From Prevotella sp. E13-27 (GTDB lineage Bacteria > Bacteroidota > Bacteroidia > Bacteroidales > Bacteroidaceae): a stretch of 64,000 nt of DNA. A program made the translations under genes and the position numbers. Each line of letters begins with the position of its first letter. Within the stretch, counting starts at the first letter, position 1. Below are positions 24,062-31,977 of this stretch, one piece after another. The notes under the pieces are model-generated. The model was not told where the DNA came from, did no database searches, and saw only the letters and a program-made list of their open reading frames with translations. The stretch is taken from NCBI RefSeq assembly GCF_023217965.1, contig NZ_JALPSC010000002.1, forward strand, positions 1,054,001 to 1,118,000, written 5' to 3'.

Positions 24062-24643
24062 TTATTTGTCTTCAATGACCTCAAAAGCCTTGGGGAGATT
24101 GCTGTATGATTCTCCCTCCGTTCCAAATGCCTGAGCACGTTGGATGGCTGTTTCAAGGCGGTGGTCTGCCAATAGGTCTGCCACCCATTTTTCTTTCGAG
24201 AGGAACTTCTCTTGCTTGGAGAAGTCGGGGATGTACTTATGAAGCACGTCAATCACATCGTCGGATGTTGCAAAATACCTGTTGGTGTTCAGATAGTGCA
24301 GCAGGAACCAGAACTCGATGGATGGCATACTGTCGCAGATGATAACGTCTTTACGGTCTTTATACTTCTGGCATAGCGCCTCGAACTTAGCACGCTCCGT
24401 AGGATTGTTGCGTGTGATGTCAGTATCGAACACGCATACAGCAATACCTCGGTCTGCCAAAACTCTATCTACTTGCTTCTGAATCTCGTCTAATGACTGT
24501 TCTGTGAAGTTGCGAGGCTTGCAGGTATAGCGGTAGCCTTTGAGCCTACGAAGATTGGTGAAGTAGAAGCGTTCTGTCGCTCCCTCGCCTATAATCGTAA
24601 TCTCAGGCTGTCTGAGTGATCTTTGCTGGGTCTTTCTTGCCAT
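24062..24643 (-). CDS. RloB-like (AbiLii-like) protein with TOPRIM-type motifs
   Basis: 193 residues. It opens with a basic tail, then IIGEGATERFYF (Glu20 and Glu24) and AVCVFDTDITRNN (Asp73, Asp75), the acidic pattern of TOPRIM-like nucleases, followed by SMPSIEFWFLLHY. This matches my memory of the RloB family, which occurs beside an AAA ATPase (RloA) in restriction loci and as AbiLi/AbiLii, a lactococcal phage-exclusion pair. It begins 12 bases after the ATPase stop, so the two form one operon. It is probably a nuclease controlled by the ATPase; no activity is shown by sequence alone. Confidence 0.8.
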   Translation of the reverse strand: MARKTQQRSLRQPEITIIGEGATERFYFTNLRRLKGYRYTCKPRNFTEQSLDEIQKQVDRVLADRGIAVCVFDTDITRNNPTERAKFEALCQKYKDRKDVIICDSMPSIEFWFLLHYLNTNRYFATSDDVIDVLHKYIPDFSKQEKFLSKEKWVADLLADHRLETAIQRAQAFGTEGESYSNLPKAFEVIEDK

Positions 24644-24655
24644 TTACAGTCCTCC

Positions 24656-25840
24656 TTACATGATGATGTTAGGCAACGCTCCAAACTGCCCGTTCATGTA
24701 GGCACGGTGGATGGATGACAGTTTGTTAAGCCCTCGGAACTCGACCAGAGAGAACAGGTTGCTGTTGCCGTCCTTGCCCTTCTCCGTAAACCAGACGGAA
24801 TCCTTGCCGAAGATGTCATCAATATCTCGCAGGATGGGGTCGTAGTGGGTGGTGACAATTAGTTGCGACTGGTTGTCCTTCTTGTTGACGAAAAGGGTAA
24901 GCATATACTCCATCAGGTTCGGATGGATAGAAGCCTCCAACTCATCGACACACAACAACCCTTGGCATTTCAGTTGCGAGTAGATGATAGATTCCAGTTC
25001 CACCATACGAGTCGTACCGGCACTCTGGCTGTTTTCTGGCAGTACATAATCCTCTTCGCCTCGCTCCGTCTCCACCTTGTGTCCAAAGAGTGCAGCCATC
25101 TTCTTGATCTTGATGTCGGAGATGTTGAAGTCTGCCTCCTTCACAAAGTGCATGAGATATTCCTTGAACGTAGAATCCTCCGACAACATGTTCTTGGTCG
25201 TGTCAGAGATAGCAGTGTCTGAACCATTGATGAGTGGCATCATGCGACTGTCAATCCAACGGCGCATATCGTCGAGGTAGCTCACAGCCACATTCACTTT
25301 CTTCAACACTGCCAGGATAGACATGTTACGCAGACAGTTGACAGAGAGCGCATCAATCTCAGCCTGTGAGAGCTTGACTGCGGCAGGGTTGAAAGTCAGC
25401 TTCGATATGCCGTTGACATCCTCACGGGTAAAGACCTTGGTGGGGCGGTTGCTGAGATAGACATACAACACCTCGCTGCACACCTTCTCAGGGTTGACCA
25501 CCAACTGGTACCAATAGCGTATGCCATTGACGTAGAGTTTTACGTCAAACTCCGTGTCGTATTTCAATGCGTCAGGCTGCATCAAGAACGGCTGCACATC
25601 CGTACCCTCATCGTTCTTCATCGGAATCTTATTCCAGAACACCCGAAGGAAGTCGATGGCTTCAAGCAGATTTGACTTGCCGCTGGCGTTGGCACCCAAC
25701 ACCACAGCGAAGCGTAGCAGCTGAACACCATCGGGCATGGTCACGACACTATTGTATTTGTCATTCCCTGATGTCTCGAAACTCAGTACCACCTCGTCAC
25801 GAAACGACTTGAAGTTTTTTATCTTTAATTCTTGTAGCAT
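24656..25840 (-). CDS. AAA15/ABC-type ATPase, RloA/AbiLi-like
   Basis: 394 residues. SMC/RecF-like ATPase: LKIKNFKSFRDEVVLSFE start, Walker A LGANASGKSNLLEA (49-56), a central insert, the ABC-like signature NSQSAGTTRM, Walker B GLLCVDELEASIHP, and the H-loop VTTHYDPIL. There is no TOPRIM domain of its own; that role falls to the RloB-like partner. I start it at 25840 (MLQELKIKNF): upstream codons reach to 25936, but a TATCTTTGC box at 25870-25862 places the mRNA start after them. A decayed copy of its C-terminus lies at 26120-26169. Confidence 0.85.
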   Translation of the reverse strand: MLQELKIKNFKSFRDEVVLSFETSGNDKYNSVVTMPDGVQLLRFAVVLGANASGKSNLLEAIDFLRVFWNKIPMKNDEGTDVQPFLMQPDALKYDTEFDVKLYVNGIRYWYQLVVNPEKVCSEVLYVYLSNRPTKVFTREDVNGISKLTFNPAAVKLSQAEIDALSVNCLRNMSILAVLKKVNVAVSYLDDMRRWIDSRMMPLINGSDTAISDTTKNMLSEDSTFKEYLMHFVKEADFNISDIKIKKMAALFGHKVETERGEEDYVLPENSQSAGTTRMVELESIIYSQLKCQGLLCVDELEASIHPNLMEYMLTLFVNKKDNQSQLIVTTHYDPILRDIDDIFGKDSVWFTEKGKDGNSNLFSLVEFRGLNKLSSIHRAYMNGQFGALPNIIM

Positions 25841-25861
25841 ATCTAAGAGCGAAATTACGTC

Positions 25862-25898
25862 GCAAAGATACGAATAATTTTCGTTCGTTGACATCAAA
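25862..25898 (-). promoter_or_regulatory. Promoter of the ATPase/RloB operon
   Basis: The minus strand reads TATCTTTGC (25870-25862), with TTTG at 25898-25895. The 24-base spacer is long, so the upstream box is doubtful. The mRNA would start about 17 bases before the ATG at 25840. Confidence 0.5.
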
Positions 25899-25989
25899 CC
25901 CGTCATAAAATCAAATTTTGTTTTTAAAATTAGCATGATTTAACCAAATTAAGTGATTAAAATTGTAAAAACATCAATTTTATAGAAAT

Positions 25990-26106
25990 CTGGGTACCGC
26001 CGTCACCTGCGACGATGCCGCCGTGTTGCCCGCCATCACCATCGATTTGGAAAAAGCCTACTATCAGAAGACCACGCCAGTAGAATCCACTGACGTGAAT
26101 AGTTAA
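25990..26106 (+). pseudogene. C-terminal fragment of a lipoprotein gene
   Basis: An open frame LGTAVTCDDAAVLPAITIDL… KAYYQKTTPVESTDVNS ending at TAA, without start codon or signal. Its last twelve residues equal the end of the short lipoprotein at 23911-24051, and the base composition is more GC-rich than the A/T-rich sequence just before it. It reads as the tail of a larger gene cut off from its 5' part. It overlaps the right 35-bp repeat. Confidence 0.55.
26065..26099 (+). repeat. 35-bp direct repeat flanking the ATPase/RloB cassette, right copy
   Basis: See 24010-24044. One mismatch, at base 26071. Confidence 0.9.
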
Positions 26107-26119
26107 TCGAAAAAGATTT

Positions 26120-26169
26120 AGGTAACGCTCCAAACAGTCCGTTCATATGTACTCTCCAGTAGCAGAGTC
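26120..26169 (-). pseudogene. Remnant of a second ATPase gene (3' end)
   Basis: The minus strand reads RLCYWRVHMNGLFGALP, which matches the C-terminus of the intact ATPase (SIHRAYMNGQFGALP); at DNA level TAACGCTCCAAACAGTCCG here corresponds to CAACGCTCCAAACTGCCCG at 24673 onward. Nothing more of the gene is seen to the right. It lies just after the right 35-bp repeat, the same relative place a cassette would take after the left one. Confidence 0.6.
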
Positions 26170-26205
26170 GTACAGACCAAAAGTCTTCGAAAACAAAAAA
26201 ACTTC

Positions 26206-26237
26206 ATCCGCCTATTGGTCGTAGGCGGATTTTTTTG
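26206..26237 (+). terminator. Intrinsic terminator
   Basis: Stem ATCCGCCT (26206-26213) and AGGCGGAT (26223-26230), nine-base loop, then TTTTTTG. An A-rich run on the left makes it usable from both sides. It closes the accessory region before the lipoprotein gene at 26277. Confidence 0.8.
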
Positions 26238-26246
26238 TATCTTTGC
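26238..26246 (+). promoter_or_regulatory. -7 box before the lipoprotein gene at 26277
   Basis: TATCTTTGC, directly after the terminator's T tract; the upstream box would fall in the terminator loop, where only TTGG is seen. Confidence 0.5.
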
Positions 26247-26276
26247 ATCAAATATTAATTACGAACACCTATAACA

Positions 26277-26528
26277 ATGAAGAATTTACCTGTTATCTTT
26301 TTATTACTATCATCTATATTGATCACCTCCTGCTATGACTATAATTATACAGAGGGAACAATAGAGTATGATATAGAAAAAGAGTATGTTAAATCAGAAT
26401 CGGGTGTGAGAAGTGTAACAGTAACCTATATTGATAGCTTTGATACAAGATCACTGACAAATAGGATTCAACGATACAGGGAAACAATCAGAATTAAATT
26501 ATTCGCTAGTACAATATTAAACAAATGA
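26277..26528 (+). CDS. Small lipoprotein of unknown function
   Basis: 83 residues. Signal peptide with lipobox ILITSC (Cys 19), followed by an acidic, Tyr-rich stretch (YDYNYTEGTIEYDIEKEYV) and a basic C-terminal half. No family recognised. It has its own promoter-like box and is followed by the Nudix gene's own promoter, so it stands alone. Confidence 0.6.
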   Translation: MKNLPVIFLLLSSILITSCYDYNYTEGTIEYDIEKEYVKSESGVRSVTVTYIDSFDTRSLTNRIQRYRETIRIKLFASTILNK

Positions 26529-26559
26529 TATGAAAAAGACTTTTCTCGATTATTCTTCG

Positions 26560-26568
26560 TACCTTTGC
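26560..26568 (+). promoter_or_regulatory. -7 box of the Nudix gene
   Basis: TACCTTTGC, 17 bases before the ATG at 26586. This rules out the earlier in-frame TTG at 26565 as start, as it lies in the box. Confidence 0.55.
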
Positions 26569-26585
26569 ATTCCAATATAAGACGA

Positions 26586-27077
26586 ATGAGCAAGTATATT
26601 ACTGAAAAGACTATGGAATATACATATAAATATCCAAGACCAGCAGTTACTGCGGACTGCGTGGTAATAACGAAGGAAGCTGAGCCAAAGGTGCTGCTTA
26701 TCCAGCGAGGCATTGACCCATACAAAGGTTGCTGGGCATTCCCTGGTGGGTTCATGAATATGGATGAGACTACAGAGCAATGCGCTATCAGAGAGTTGGA
26801 GGAAGAGACAGGTCTGAAGATTTCCAACCTACATCAGATTGGTGCATACTCCAAGGTGGACCGTGACCCACGAGGACGAACGATTACAGTTGCGTATCTA
26901 GCAATCGTTGACAGTCCTTTGGACGTGAAAGGTCAGGACGATGCAGCCAATGCTGCATGGTTCCCTATCAACGCACTCCCTACCCTCGCCTTTGACCATT
27001 CAGATATCATGGCGGACGCAATTAAGCTTTTATATAACATTCAGTATTTGCTATACTGCCAAGAAACGGACACTTAA
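26586..27077 (+). CDS. Nudix hydrolase (ADP-ribose pyrophosphatase-like)
   Basis: 163 residues. The Nudix box is complete: GGFMNMDETTEQCAIRELEEETGL fits GX5EX7REUXEEXGU (shown here in overlapping terms: GGFMNMDETTEQ then CAIRELEEETGL). The preceding ADCVVITKEAEPKVLLIQRG and WAFPGG are typical of the fold. It cleaves a nucleoside diphosphate linked to another group; similar short Bacteroidetes proteins are called ADP-ribose pyrophosphatases, but the substrate cannot be read from the sequence. Free-standing, with its own promoter. Confidence 0.88.
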   Translation: MSKYITEKTMEYTYKYPRPAVTADCVVITKEAEPKVLLIQRGIDPYKGCWAFPGGFMNMDETTEQCAIRELEEETGLKISNLHQIGAYSKVDRDPRGRTITVAYLAIVDSPLDVKGQDDAANAAWFPINALPTLAFDHSDIMADAIKLLYNIQYLLYCQETDT

Positions 27078-27112
27078 TCGAACTGCTTCTTGTAGTTCGC
27101 AATAAACAACTC

Positions 27113-27165
27113 GGTCTATAGTCTATAGGCTAAAGTCTGTAGTCTGAAGTCAAAAAACTGTAGTC
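27113..27165 (+). repeat. Low-complexity TAGTCT/GAAGTC repeats
   Basis: Imperfect words such as TCTATAG, TCTGTAG and TGAAGTC; related to 6820-6888. Non-coding stretch between the Nudix gene and the pheA promoter. Confidence 0.55.
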
Positions 27166-27189
27166 AAAACACTTTTTTCTTGAAGATTA

Positions 27190-27221
27190 TTTGTCTGTTT
27201 CGCGGAAAAGTGATAATTTTG
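27190..27221 (+). promoter_or_regulatory. Promoter of the pheA attenuator leader
   Basis: TTTG (27190-27193), a 20-base spacer, TAATTTTG (27214-27221). Full match. The transcript should start near 27228, about 30 bases before the leader peptide. Confidence 0.75.
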
Positions 27222-27260
27222 AAGCCGCTAAGCAAATAATAAGCAAAAAGAGACTAGACA

Positions 27261-27317
27261 ATGAATAAGTTGAACACCATGTTTTTCCGCTTCTTTTTCT
27301 TTACAAGGACATTGTGA
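27261..27317 (+). CDS. Phenylalanine leader peptide of pheA
   Basis: 18 residues: MNKLNTMFFRFFFFTRTL, with six Phe codons (TTT and TTC mixed) in a run of eight codons. The stop TGA lies inside the sequence GTGAAGCGGG that can pair with the terminator's 5' arm. Ribosomes that stall on the Phe codons when Phe-tRNA is scarce would leave that sequence free; ribosomes that reach the stop would cover it. This is the classic design of an attenuation leader. Confidence 0.85.
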   Translation: MNKLNTMFFRFFFFTRTL

Positions 27318-27403
27318 AGCGGGGAGTTGCGTGAAAAATTTCAACTTAAGAATGAATAAAGAATCAAGGTCCCGCTTCACATTGAGTGAAAGCGGGGCTT
27401 TTT
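27314..27403 (+). promoter_or_regulatory. Phe attenuator: antiterminator and terminator upstream of pheA
   Basis: Terminator: CCCGCTTCAC (27371-27380), loop ATTGA, GTGAAAGCGGG (27386-27396; one bulged A), then CTTTTT. Antiterminator: GTGAAGCGGG (27314-27323), overlapping the leader stop codon, is the perfect 10-bp complement of 27371-27380. The two helices exclude each other. pheA starts at 27423, just after the T tract. Confidence 0.85.
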
Positions 27404-27422
27404 AATTAAAACGAAAAGAAAA

Positions 27423-28265
27423 ATGAAGAGAATTGCAATTCAGGGACTGATTGGTTCGTTCCACGACATCGCAGCACACCTCTACTTCGAGGGAGAGCAG
27501 ATACAGCTGATATGCTGTTCAACATTCGAGCAGGTGTTTGAAAGCATAAAGCAAGACCCTACAGCCATTGGCATGCTCGCCATAGAGAACACCATTGCCG
27601 GCTCGCTGCTGCACAACTATGAGCTGCTGCGCGACAGTGGCACAACGGTGGTGGGCGAGCACAAACTGCACATAACCCACTGTATATGCTGTATGCCCGA
27701 CGACGACTGGTCAACCATAAGCGAGATACACTCCCACCCCGTGGCCCTGATGCAATGTCGCAATTTCCTGTCGCAACACCCCTCGATAAAACATGTGGAG
27801 GCAGAGGACACGGCTGGTTCGGCAAAGATGATTGCCGAGGGTCAGAAGCACGGATGGGCTGCCATCTGTCATGCCGAGGCTGCACGGCTCTACGGACTGA
27901 AGGTGCTGGAAGACCATATTGAGGACAACAAGCACAACTTCACACGATTCCTCGTGGTGTCGAACCCCAACAAGGCCGACATGCTGCGTAGTCTGACAGA
28001 GTCGAACAAGTCAAGCATAGTCTTCTCGCTACCACACGAGGAGGGATCGCTATCGCATGTGCTGGCCATACTGTCTTTCTACAAGATAAACCTCACGAAG
28101 ATTCAGTCGCTGCCCATCATTGGCCGAGAGTGGGAATATCTGTTCTATGTCGATGTGATGTATGACGACCTGACAAGATACCGACAGGCCATTGATGCAA
28201 TAATACCGCTGACAAGGGAACTGAAGATACTTGGTGAATACAAAGACGGGAAACAGACGAACTGA
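27423..28265 (+). CDS. pheA: Prephenate dehydratase
   Basis: 280 residues. It turns prephenate into phenylpyruvate, the committed step to phenylalanine. Dehydratase domain (1-180): IAIQGLIGSFHDIAAHLYF, AIENTIAGSLLHNYELL, and the catalytic NFTRFLVV (TRF motif). C-terminal ACT domain (about 195-275): SIVFSLPHEEGSLSHVLAIL and TKIQSLPIIGREWEYLFYVD, where the usual ESRP feedback motif is changed to QSLPIIG. No chorismate mutase domain. Expression is probably controlled by the Phe attenuator just upstream. Confidence 0.95.
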   Translation: MKRIAIQGLIGSFHDIAAHLYFEGEQIQLICCSTFEQVFESIKQDPTAIGMLAIENTIAGSLLHNYELLRDSGTTVVGEHKLHITHCICCMPDDDWSTISEIHSHPVALMQCRNFLSQHPSIKHVEAEDTAGSAKMIAEGQKHGWAAICHAEAARLYGLKVLEDHIEDNKHNFTRFLVVSNPNKADMLRSLTESNKSSIVFSLPHEEGSLSHVLAILSFYKINLTKIQSLPIIGREWEYLFYVDVMYDDLTRYRQAIDAIIPLTRELKILGEYKDGKQTN

Positions 28266-28292
28266 GAGGTTAGAGGTGAGAGGTAAGAGGTT
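28263..28292 (+). repeat. GAGAGGT 7-bp tandem repeats
   Basis: Words GAGAGGT, TAGAGGT, AAGAGGT repeat from the pheA stop to the 53-bp block at 28293. Mirror of 22508-22563. Confidence 0.6.
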
Positions 28293-28345
28293 AGAGGTGA
28301 GAGGTTCTTTGCAAGCAAAGCGTCGCTTCGCGCCGAGCGAGAGGT
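28293..28345 (+). repeat. 53-bp GC-rich hairpin block, copy 2
   Basis: Identical to the reverse complement of 22564-22616. It lies just downstream of pheA and could form its 3' hairpin; the stem-loop CTTTGCAAGCAAAG is at 28306-28319. Confidence 0.85.
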
Positions 28346-28392
28346 TAGAATAAAAATTGCAGCGATTATTCGCTAATGTCGGAAAAAACATG

Positions 28393-28401
28393 TAATTTTG
28401 C
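28393..28401 (+). promoter_or_regulatory. -7 box of metY
   Basis: TAATTTTGC, 62 bases before the ATG at 28464. The upstream TTTG is not found at the usual place. Confidence 0.45.
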
Positions 28402-28463
28402 AAAGCAAAATGAAGCGTTGACAATAACCAACAAAAACATAACTTAAAAATTAGAACAGACTC

Positions 28464-29747
28464 ATGGAAAAGAAGCTAAGCAAAGCAACCATCTGTGTAC
28501 AGGGCGGATGGGAACCTAAGAACGGAGAATCACGCGTGCTGCCCATCTATCAGAGCACCACATTCAAATATGACAATACAGAGGAGATGGCCGACCTCTT
28601 CGACCTGAAGAAAGAAGGCTATTTCTACACCCGACTGCAGAACCCTACCAACGATGCCGTGGCAAAGAAGATTGCTGCACTGGAAGGTGGCGTAGGTGCC
28701 ATGCTGACATCGAGCGGACAGGCTGCCAACTTCTACGCCATATTCAACATCTGCGAGGCTGGCGACCATATCGTGGCTTCCAACGAGATCTATGGCGGAA
28801 CATATAATCTCTTCGGAGTAACAATAAAGAAGCTGGGCATAGACTGCACATTCGTGAACCCCGAGGCTTCTGAGGAAGAGATAAGCAAGGCATTCCGTCC
28901 GAACACGAAAGCGCTTTTCGGCGAGACAATTTCGAACCCGGGCTGCAAGGTGCTCGACATAGAGAAGTTTGCACGTATAGCCCACAGTCACGGAGTACCC
29001 ATCATTGTTGACAACACCTTCCCCACCCCAATAAACTGCCGTCCATTCGAATGGGGAGCAGACATAGTGACCCATTCCACAACGAAATATATGGATGGTC
29101 ACGCCACTCAGGTAGGAGGATGCGTGGTTGACAGCGGCAATTTCGACTGGGATGCTCACGCAGACCGCTACCCTGGACTGACAACTCCTGATGAGTCATA
29201 TCACGGACTGACATACACGAAGGCATTCGGAAAGATGGCATACATGACAAAGCTCGTGGCACAACTGATGCGCGACCTCGGCTCAATACCATCGCCACAC
29301 AACGCATTCCTGCTGAACCTCGGACTGGAGACGCTCCACCTGCGCATGGCTCGCCACTGCGAGAACGCACAGAAGATAGCAGAATTCCTGGAACAAGACG
29401 AGCGCGTGGCATGGGTTCACTACAGCGGACTGAAGAACGACGAGGCTCACACGCTGGCAGAGAAATATCTGCCTAACGGCTCATGCGGAGTGATGGCCTT
29501 CGGACTGAAAGGCACTCGCGAGACAGCTGTGAAATTCATGGACTCGCTGAAGCTGATAAGCATAGTGACCCACGTGGCCGACGCACGCAGCTGTGTGCTA
29601 CACCCAGCAAGCCACACACACCGTCAGCTGAGCGACGAACAGCTGCGCGAGGCAGGAGTGGCTCCCGACCTTATCCGTCTGTCAGTAGGCATCGAGGATG
29701 TTAACGACCTGCTGGCCGACATCAAACAGGCACTGAACAATATTTAA
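28464..29747 (+). CDS. metY: O-acetylhomoserine sulfhydrylase / Cys-Met metabolism PLP enzyme
   Basis: 427 residues, the length typical of MetY rather than the shorter MetB (about 380). It makes homocysteine from O-acetylhomoserine and sulfide. PLP-Lys is in THSTTKYMDGHATQVGG; also LTSSGQAANFYAIFN, YTRLQNPTNDAVAKKIAALEGG and HPASHTHRQLS. A related cystathionine synthase or lyase role cannot be excluded. It stops one base before relA starts. Confidence 0.9.
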   Translation: MEKKLSKATICVQGGWEPKNGESRVLPIYQSTTFKYDNTEEMADLFDLKKEGYFYTRLQNPTNDAVAKKIAALEGGVGAMLTSSGQAANFYAIFNICEAGDHIVASNEIYGGTYNLFGVTIKKLGIDCTFVNPEASEEEISKAFRPNTKALFGETISNPGCKVLDIEKFARIAHSHGVPIIVDNTFPTPINCRPFEWGADIVTHSTTKYMDGHATQVGGCVVDSGNFDWDAHADRYPGLTTPDESYHGLTYTKAFGKMAYMTKLVAQLMRDLGSIPSPHNAFLLNLGLETLHLRMARHCENAQKIAEFLEQDERVAWVHYSGLKNDEAHTLAEKYLPNGSCGVMAFGLKGTRETAVKFMDSLKLISIVTHVADARSCVLHPASHTHRQLSDEQLREAGVAPDLIRLSVGIEDVNDLLADIKQALNNI

Positions 29748-31961
29748 ATGACAGACAGACTTCATTTTACATCAGAAGAGCGAGAGGCTGCTCTGAAGCT
29801 CTACAACGAAGTAAAGGAACTCACATCAAGCAGTCTGAGCGCTGAGGAAGAGGCATTGCTGCGCAGCCACATAATGACGGTGATAGAGCAAGGCCAGGTG
29901 CAACGCGACGTGTTCGGACTGAACCCCATACTGCTGGCTCTGCAGACAACGAAGATTGTTGTAGAGGAGATAGGACTGCGTCGCGATGCCGTGCTGGCTG
30001 TCATGCTGCGGCCAAGCATGGAACAGAGCGTGATATCGCTCGACGAAGTGCAGGAGAAATATGGCGAATCAGTGGCAAGGATTCTTCACGGACTTGAGCG
30101 AATACAGGAGCTCTACAAGAAGAATCCCGTCATAGAAAGCGAGAACTTCAGAAACCTGCTGCTGTCGTTTGCAGAAGACATGCGCGTAATCCTCATCATG
30201 ATTGCCGACCGCGTGAACCTCATGCGACAGATACGCGACACGGATAACGACGAGGCGAAGATGCAGGTGAGTCAGGAGGCTGCATATCTCTATGCACCAC
30301 TCGCCCACAAGCTCGGTCTCTACAAGCTGAAAAGCGAGCTGGAAGACCTGTCGCTCAAGTATATGGAGCACGACGCCTACTACCACATCAAAGAGAAGCT
30401 CAACGCTACGAAAGAGGCACGTGAAGCATATATAGCAGACTTCATAACACCTATAGAGCAGAAGCTGAAGGCGGCAGGACTGAAGTTCCACATGAAAGGG
30501 CGCACAAAGTCTATACACAGCATCTGGCAGAAGATGAAGAAGCAGCACTGTGCCTTCGAGGGCGTATATGACCTCTTTGCAATACGCATCATTATAGACT
30601 GTCCGCTGGAAAAAGAAAAGCAGAGCTGCTGGCAGACTTTCGCCATCATTACCGATATGTACACCTCTAACCCGAAGCGCATGCGCGACTGGCTCTCAGT
30701 GCCGAAAAGCAACGGCTATGAGAGTCTGCACATAACCGTGCTGGGCCCGCAGCAGAAATGGGTGGAGGTGCAGATACGCACAGAGCGAATGGACGAGATA
30801 GCCGAGCGAGGCGTGGCTGCACACTGGCGCTATAAAGGCGTGAAAGCTGAGGGAGGCATGGACGAATGGCTAACAGGCATACGCCAGATGCTGGAGAACG
30901 CCAACGAGGGCATGGAGGCTATGGATCAGTTCAAAATGGAACTGCAAGACGAAGAGGTCTATGTGTTCACACCAAGAGGCGACCTGCTGAAATTCCCCAC
31001 AGGAGCAACGGTGCTCGACATGGCCTACTACATACACTCGAAGGTGGGTAGCGCATGTACGGGCGCGCGCATAAATAATAAGGTGGTAACATTCCGTCAG
31101 GAGCTGCACTCGGGCGACCAGGTAGAGATACTCACATCGTCGCAGCAGAAGCCTAAGCAGGAGTGGCTGAACATAGTCAAGACATCGAGAGCCAAGGCGA
31201 AGATAAAGCTGGCCCTGAAGGAGACTCAGCAGAAAGAGGCCCTGATGGTGAAGGAGATGCTCGAGCGAAAGTTCAAGAACAGAAAGATTGAACAGGACGA
31301 GAGCCTCATGATGCGCACAATGAAGAAGCTGGGCTACAAAGAGGCCAGCGACTTCTATCGCGACATAGCCAGCGAGACACTCGATGTGGGTGTCATCATA
31401 GACAAATATCTCGAACTGCAACAGGGCGAGAAAGTCGTAACAGGCGACAATCAGGCACGCTCGGCCGACGAGTTCGTATTCGATGAGCGCGTGGCTCCAA
31501 CAACGACTCAGAACGAGGACGTGCTCGTGATAGACCAGAACCTCAAGGGGGTGGACTATCATCTTGCCCACTGCTGCAACCCAATCTATGGCGACGACGT
31601 CTTTGGATTCGTCACGGCTGGCGGAGGTATAAAGATTCACCGCTGCGACTGTCCTAATGCGCCAGAGATGAAACGACGCTTCGGCTACCGCATAGTGAAA
31701 GCCAAATGGAGCGGAAAAGGCGGTTCGCAATACAGCATAACCCTGCGCGTGATAGGCAACGATGACCTGGGAATAGTGAACAATCTGACAAGCATCATCT
31801 CGAAAGACGAGAAGCTGGTGCTCAGAAGCATCAACATCGATTCTAACGACGGACTGTTCAGGGGCAACCTGGTCATCATGATAAACGACAATACGCGACT
31901 GGAAACACTCATCAAGAAACTGCGCACGGTGAAAGGCGTGAAGCAGGTGGAGAGAATTTAA
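29748..31961 (+). CDS. relA: RelA/SpoT-family (p)ppGpp synthetase with degenerate hydrolase domain
   Basis: 737 residues with the full long-Rel layout: N-terminal HD-like region (about 20-190), synthetase (about 240-360; RTKSIHSIWQKM, YDLFAIRIIIDC, DWLSVPKSNGYESLHITV, EVQIRTERMDEIAERGVAAHWRYK), TGS (about 395-455), a Cys/His region (HCCNPIYGDDVFGF) and C-terminal ACT (about 660-737). In the hydrolase part the usual HD pair (…LLHDxxED) is replaced by MLRPSMEQS at about 86-94, so ppGpp hydrolysis is probably lost and the protein acts like RelA. Directly abuts metY. Confidence 0.93.
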   Translation: MTDRLHFTSEEREAALKLYNEVKELTSSSLSAEEEALLRSHIMTVIEQGQVQRDVFGLNPILLALQTTKIVVEEIGLRRDAVLAVMLRPSMEQSVISLDEVQEKYGESVARILHGLERIQELYKKNPVIESENFRNLLLSFAEDMRVILIMIADRVNLMRQIRDTDNDEAKMQVSQEAAYLYAPLAHKLGLYKLKSELEDLSLKYMEHDAYYHIKEKLNATKEAREAYIADFITPIEQKLKAAGLKFHMKGRTKSIHSIWQKMKKQHCAFEGVYDLFAIRIIIDCPLEKEKQSCWQTFAIITDMYTSNPKRMRDWLSVPKSNGYESLHITVLGPQQKWVEVQIRTERMDEIAERGVAAHWRYKGVKAEGGMDEWLTGIRQMLENANEGMEAMDQFKMELQDEEVYVFTPRGDLLKFPTGATVLDMAYYIHSKVGSACTGARINNKVVTFRQELHSGDQVEILTSSQQKPKQEWLNIVKTSRAKAKIKLALKETQQKEALMVKEMLERKFKNRKIEQDESLMMRTMKKLGYKEASDFYRDIASETLDVGVIIDKYLELQQGEKVVTGDNQARSADEFVFDERVAPTTTQNEDVLVIDQNLKGVDYHLAHCCNPIYGDDVFGFVTAGGGIKIHRCDCPNAPEMKRRFGYRIVKAKWSGKGGSQYSITLRVIGNDDLGIVNNLTSIISKDEKLVLRSINIDSNDGLFRGNLVIMINDNTRLETLIKKLRTVKGVKQVERI

Positions 31962-31977
31962 AAAAAAATCGAATAAT

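Noticed and set aside
25841..25936. N-terminal extension of the AAA ATPase from the ATG at 25936
   Set aside because: The promoter box lies within this stretch and the family begins with LKIKNFKSF right after the later ATG.
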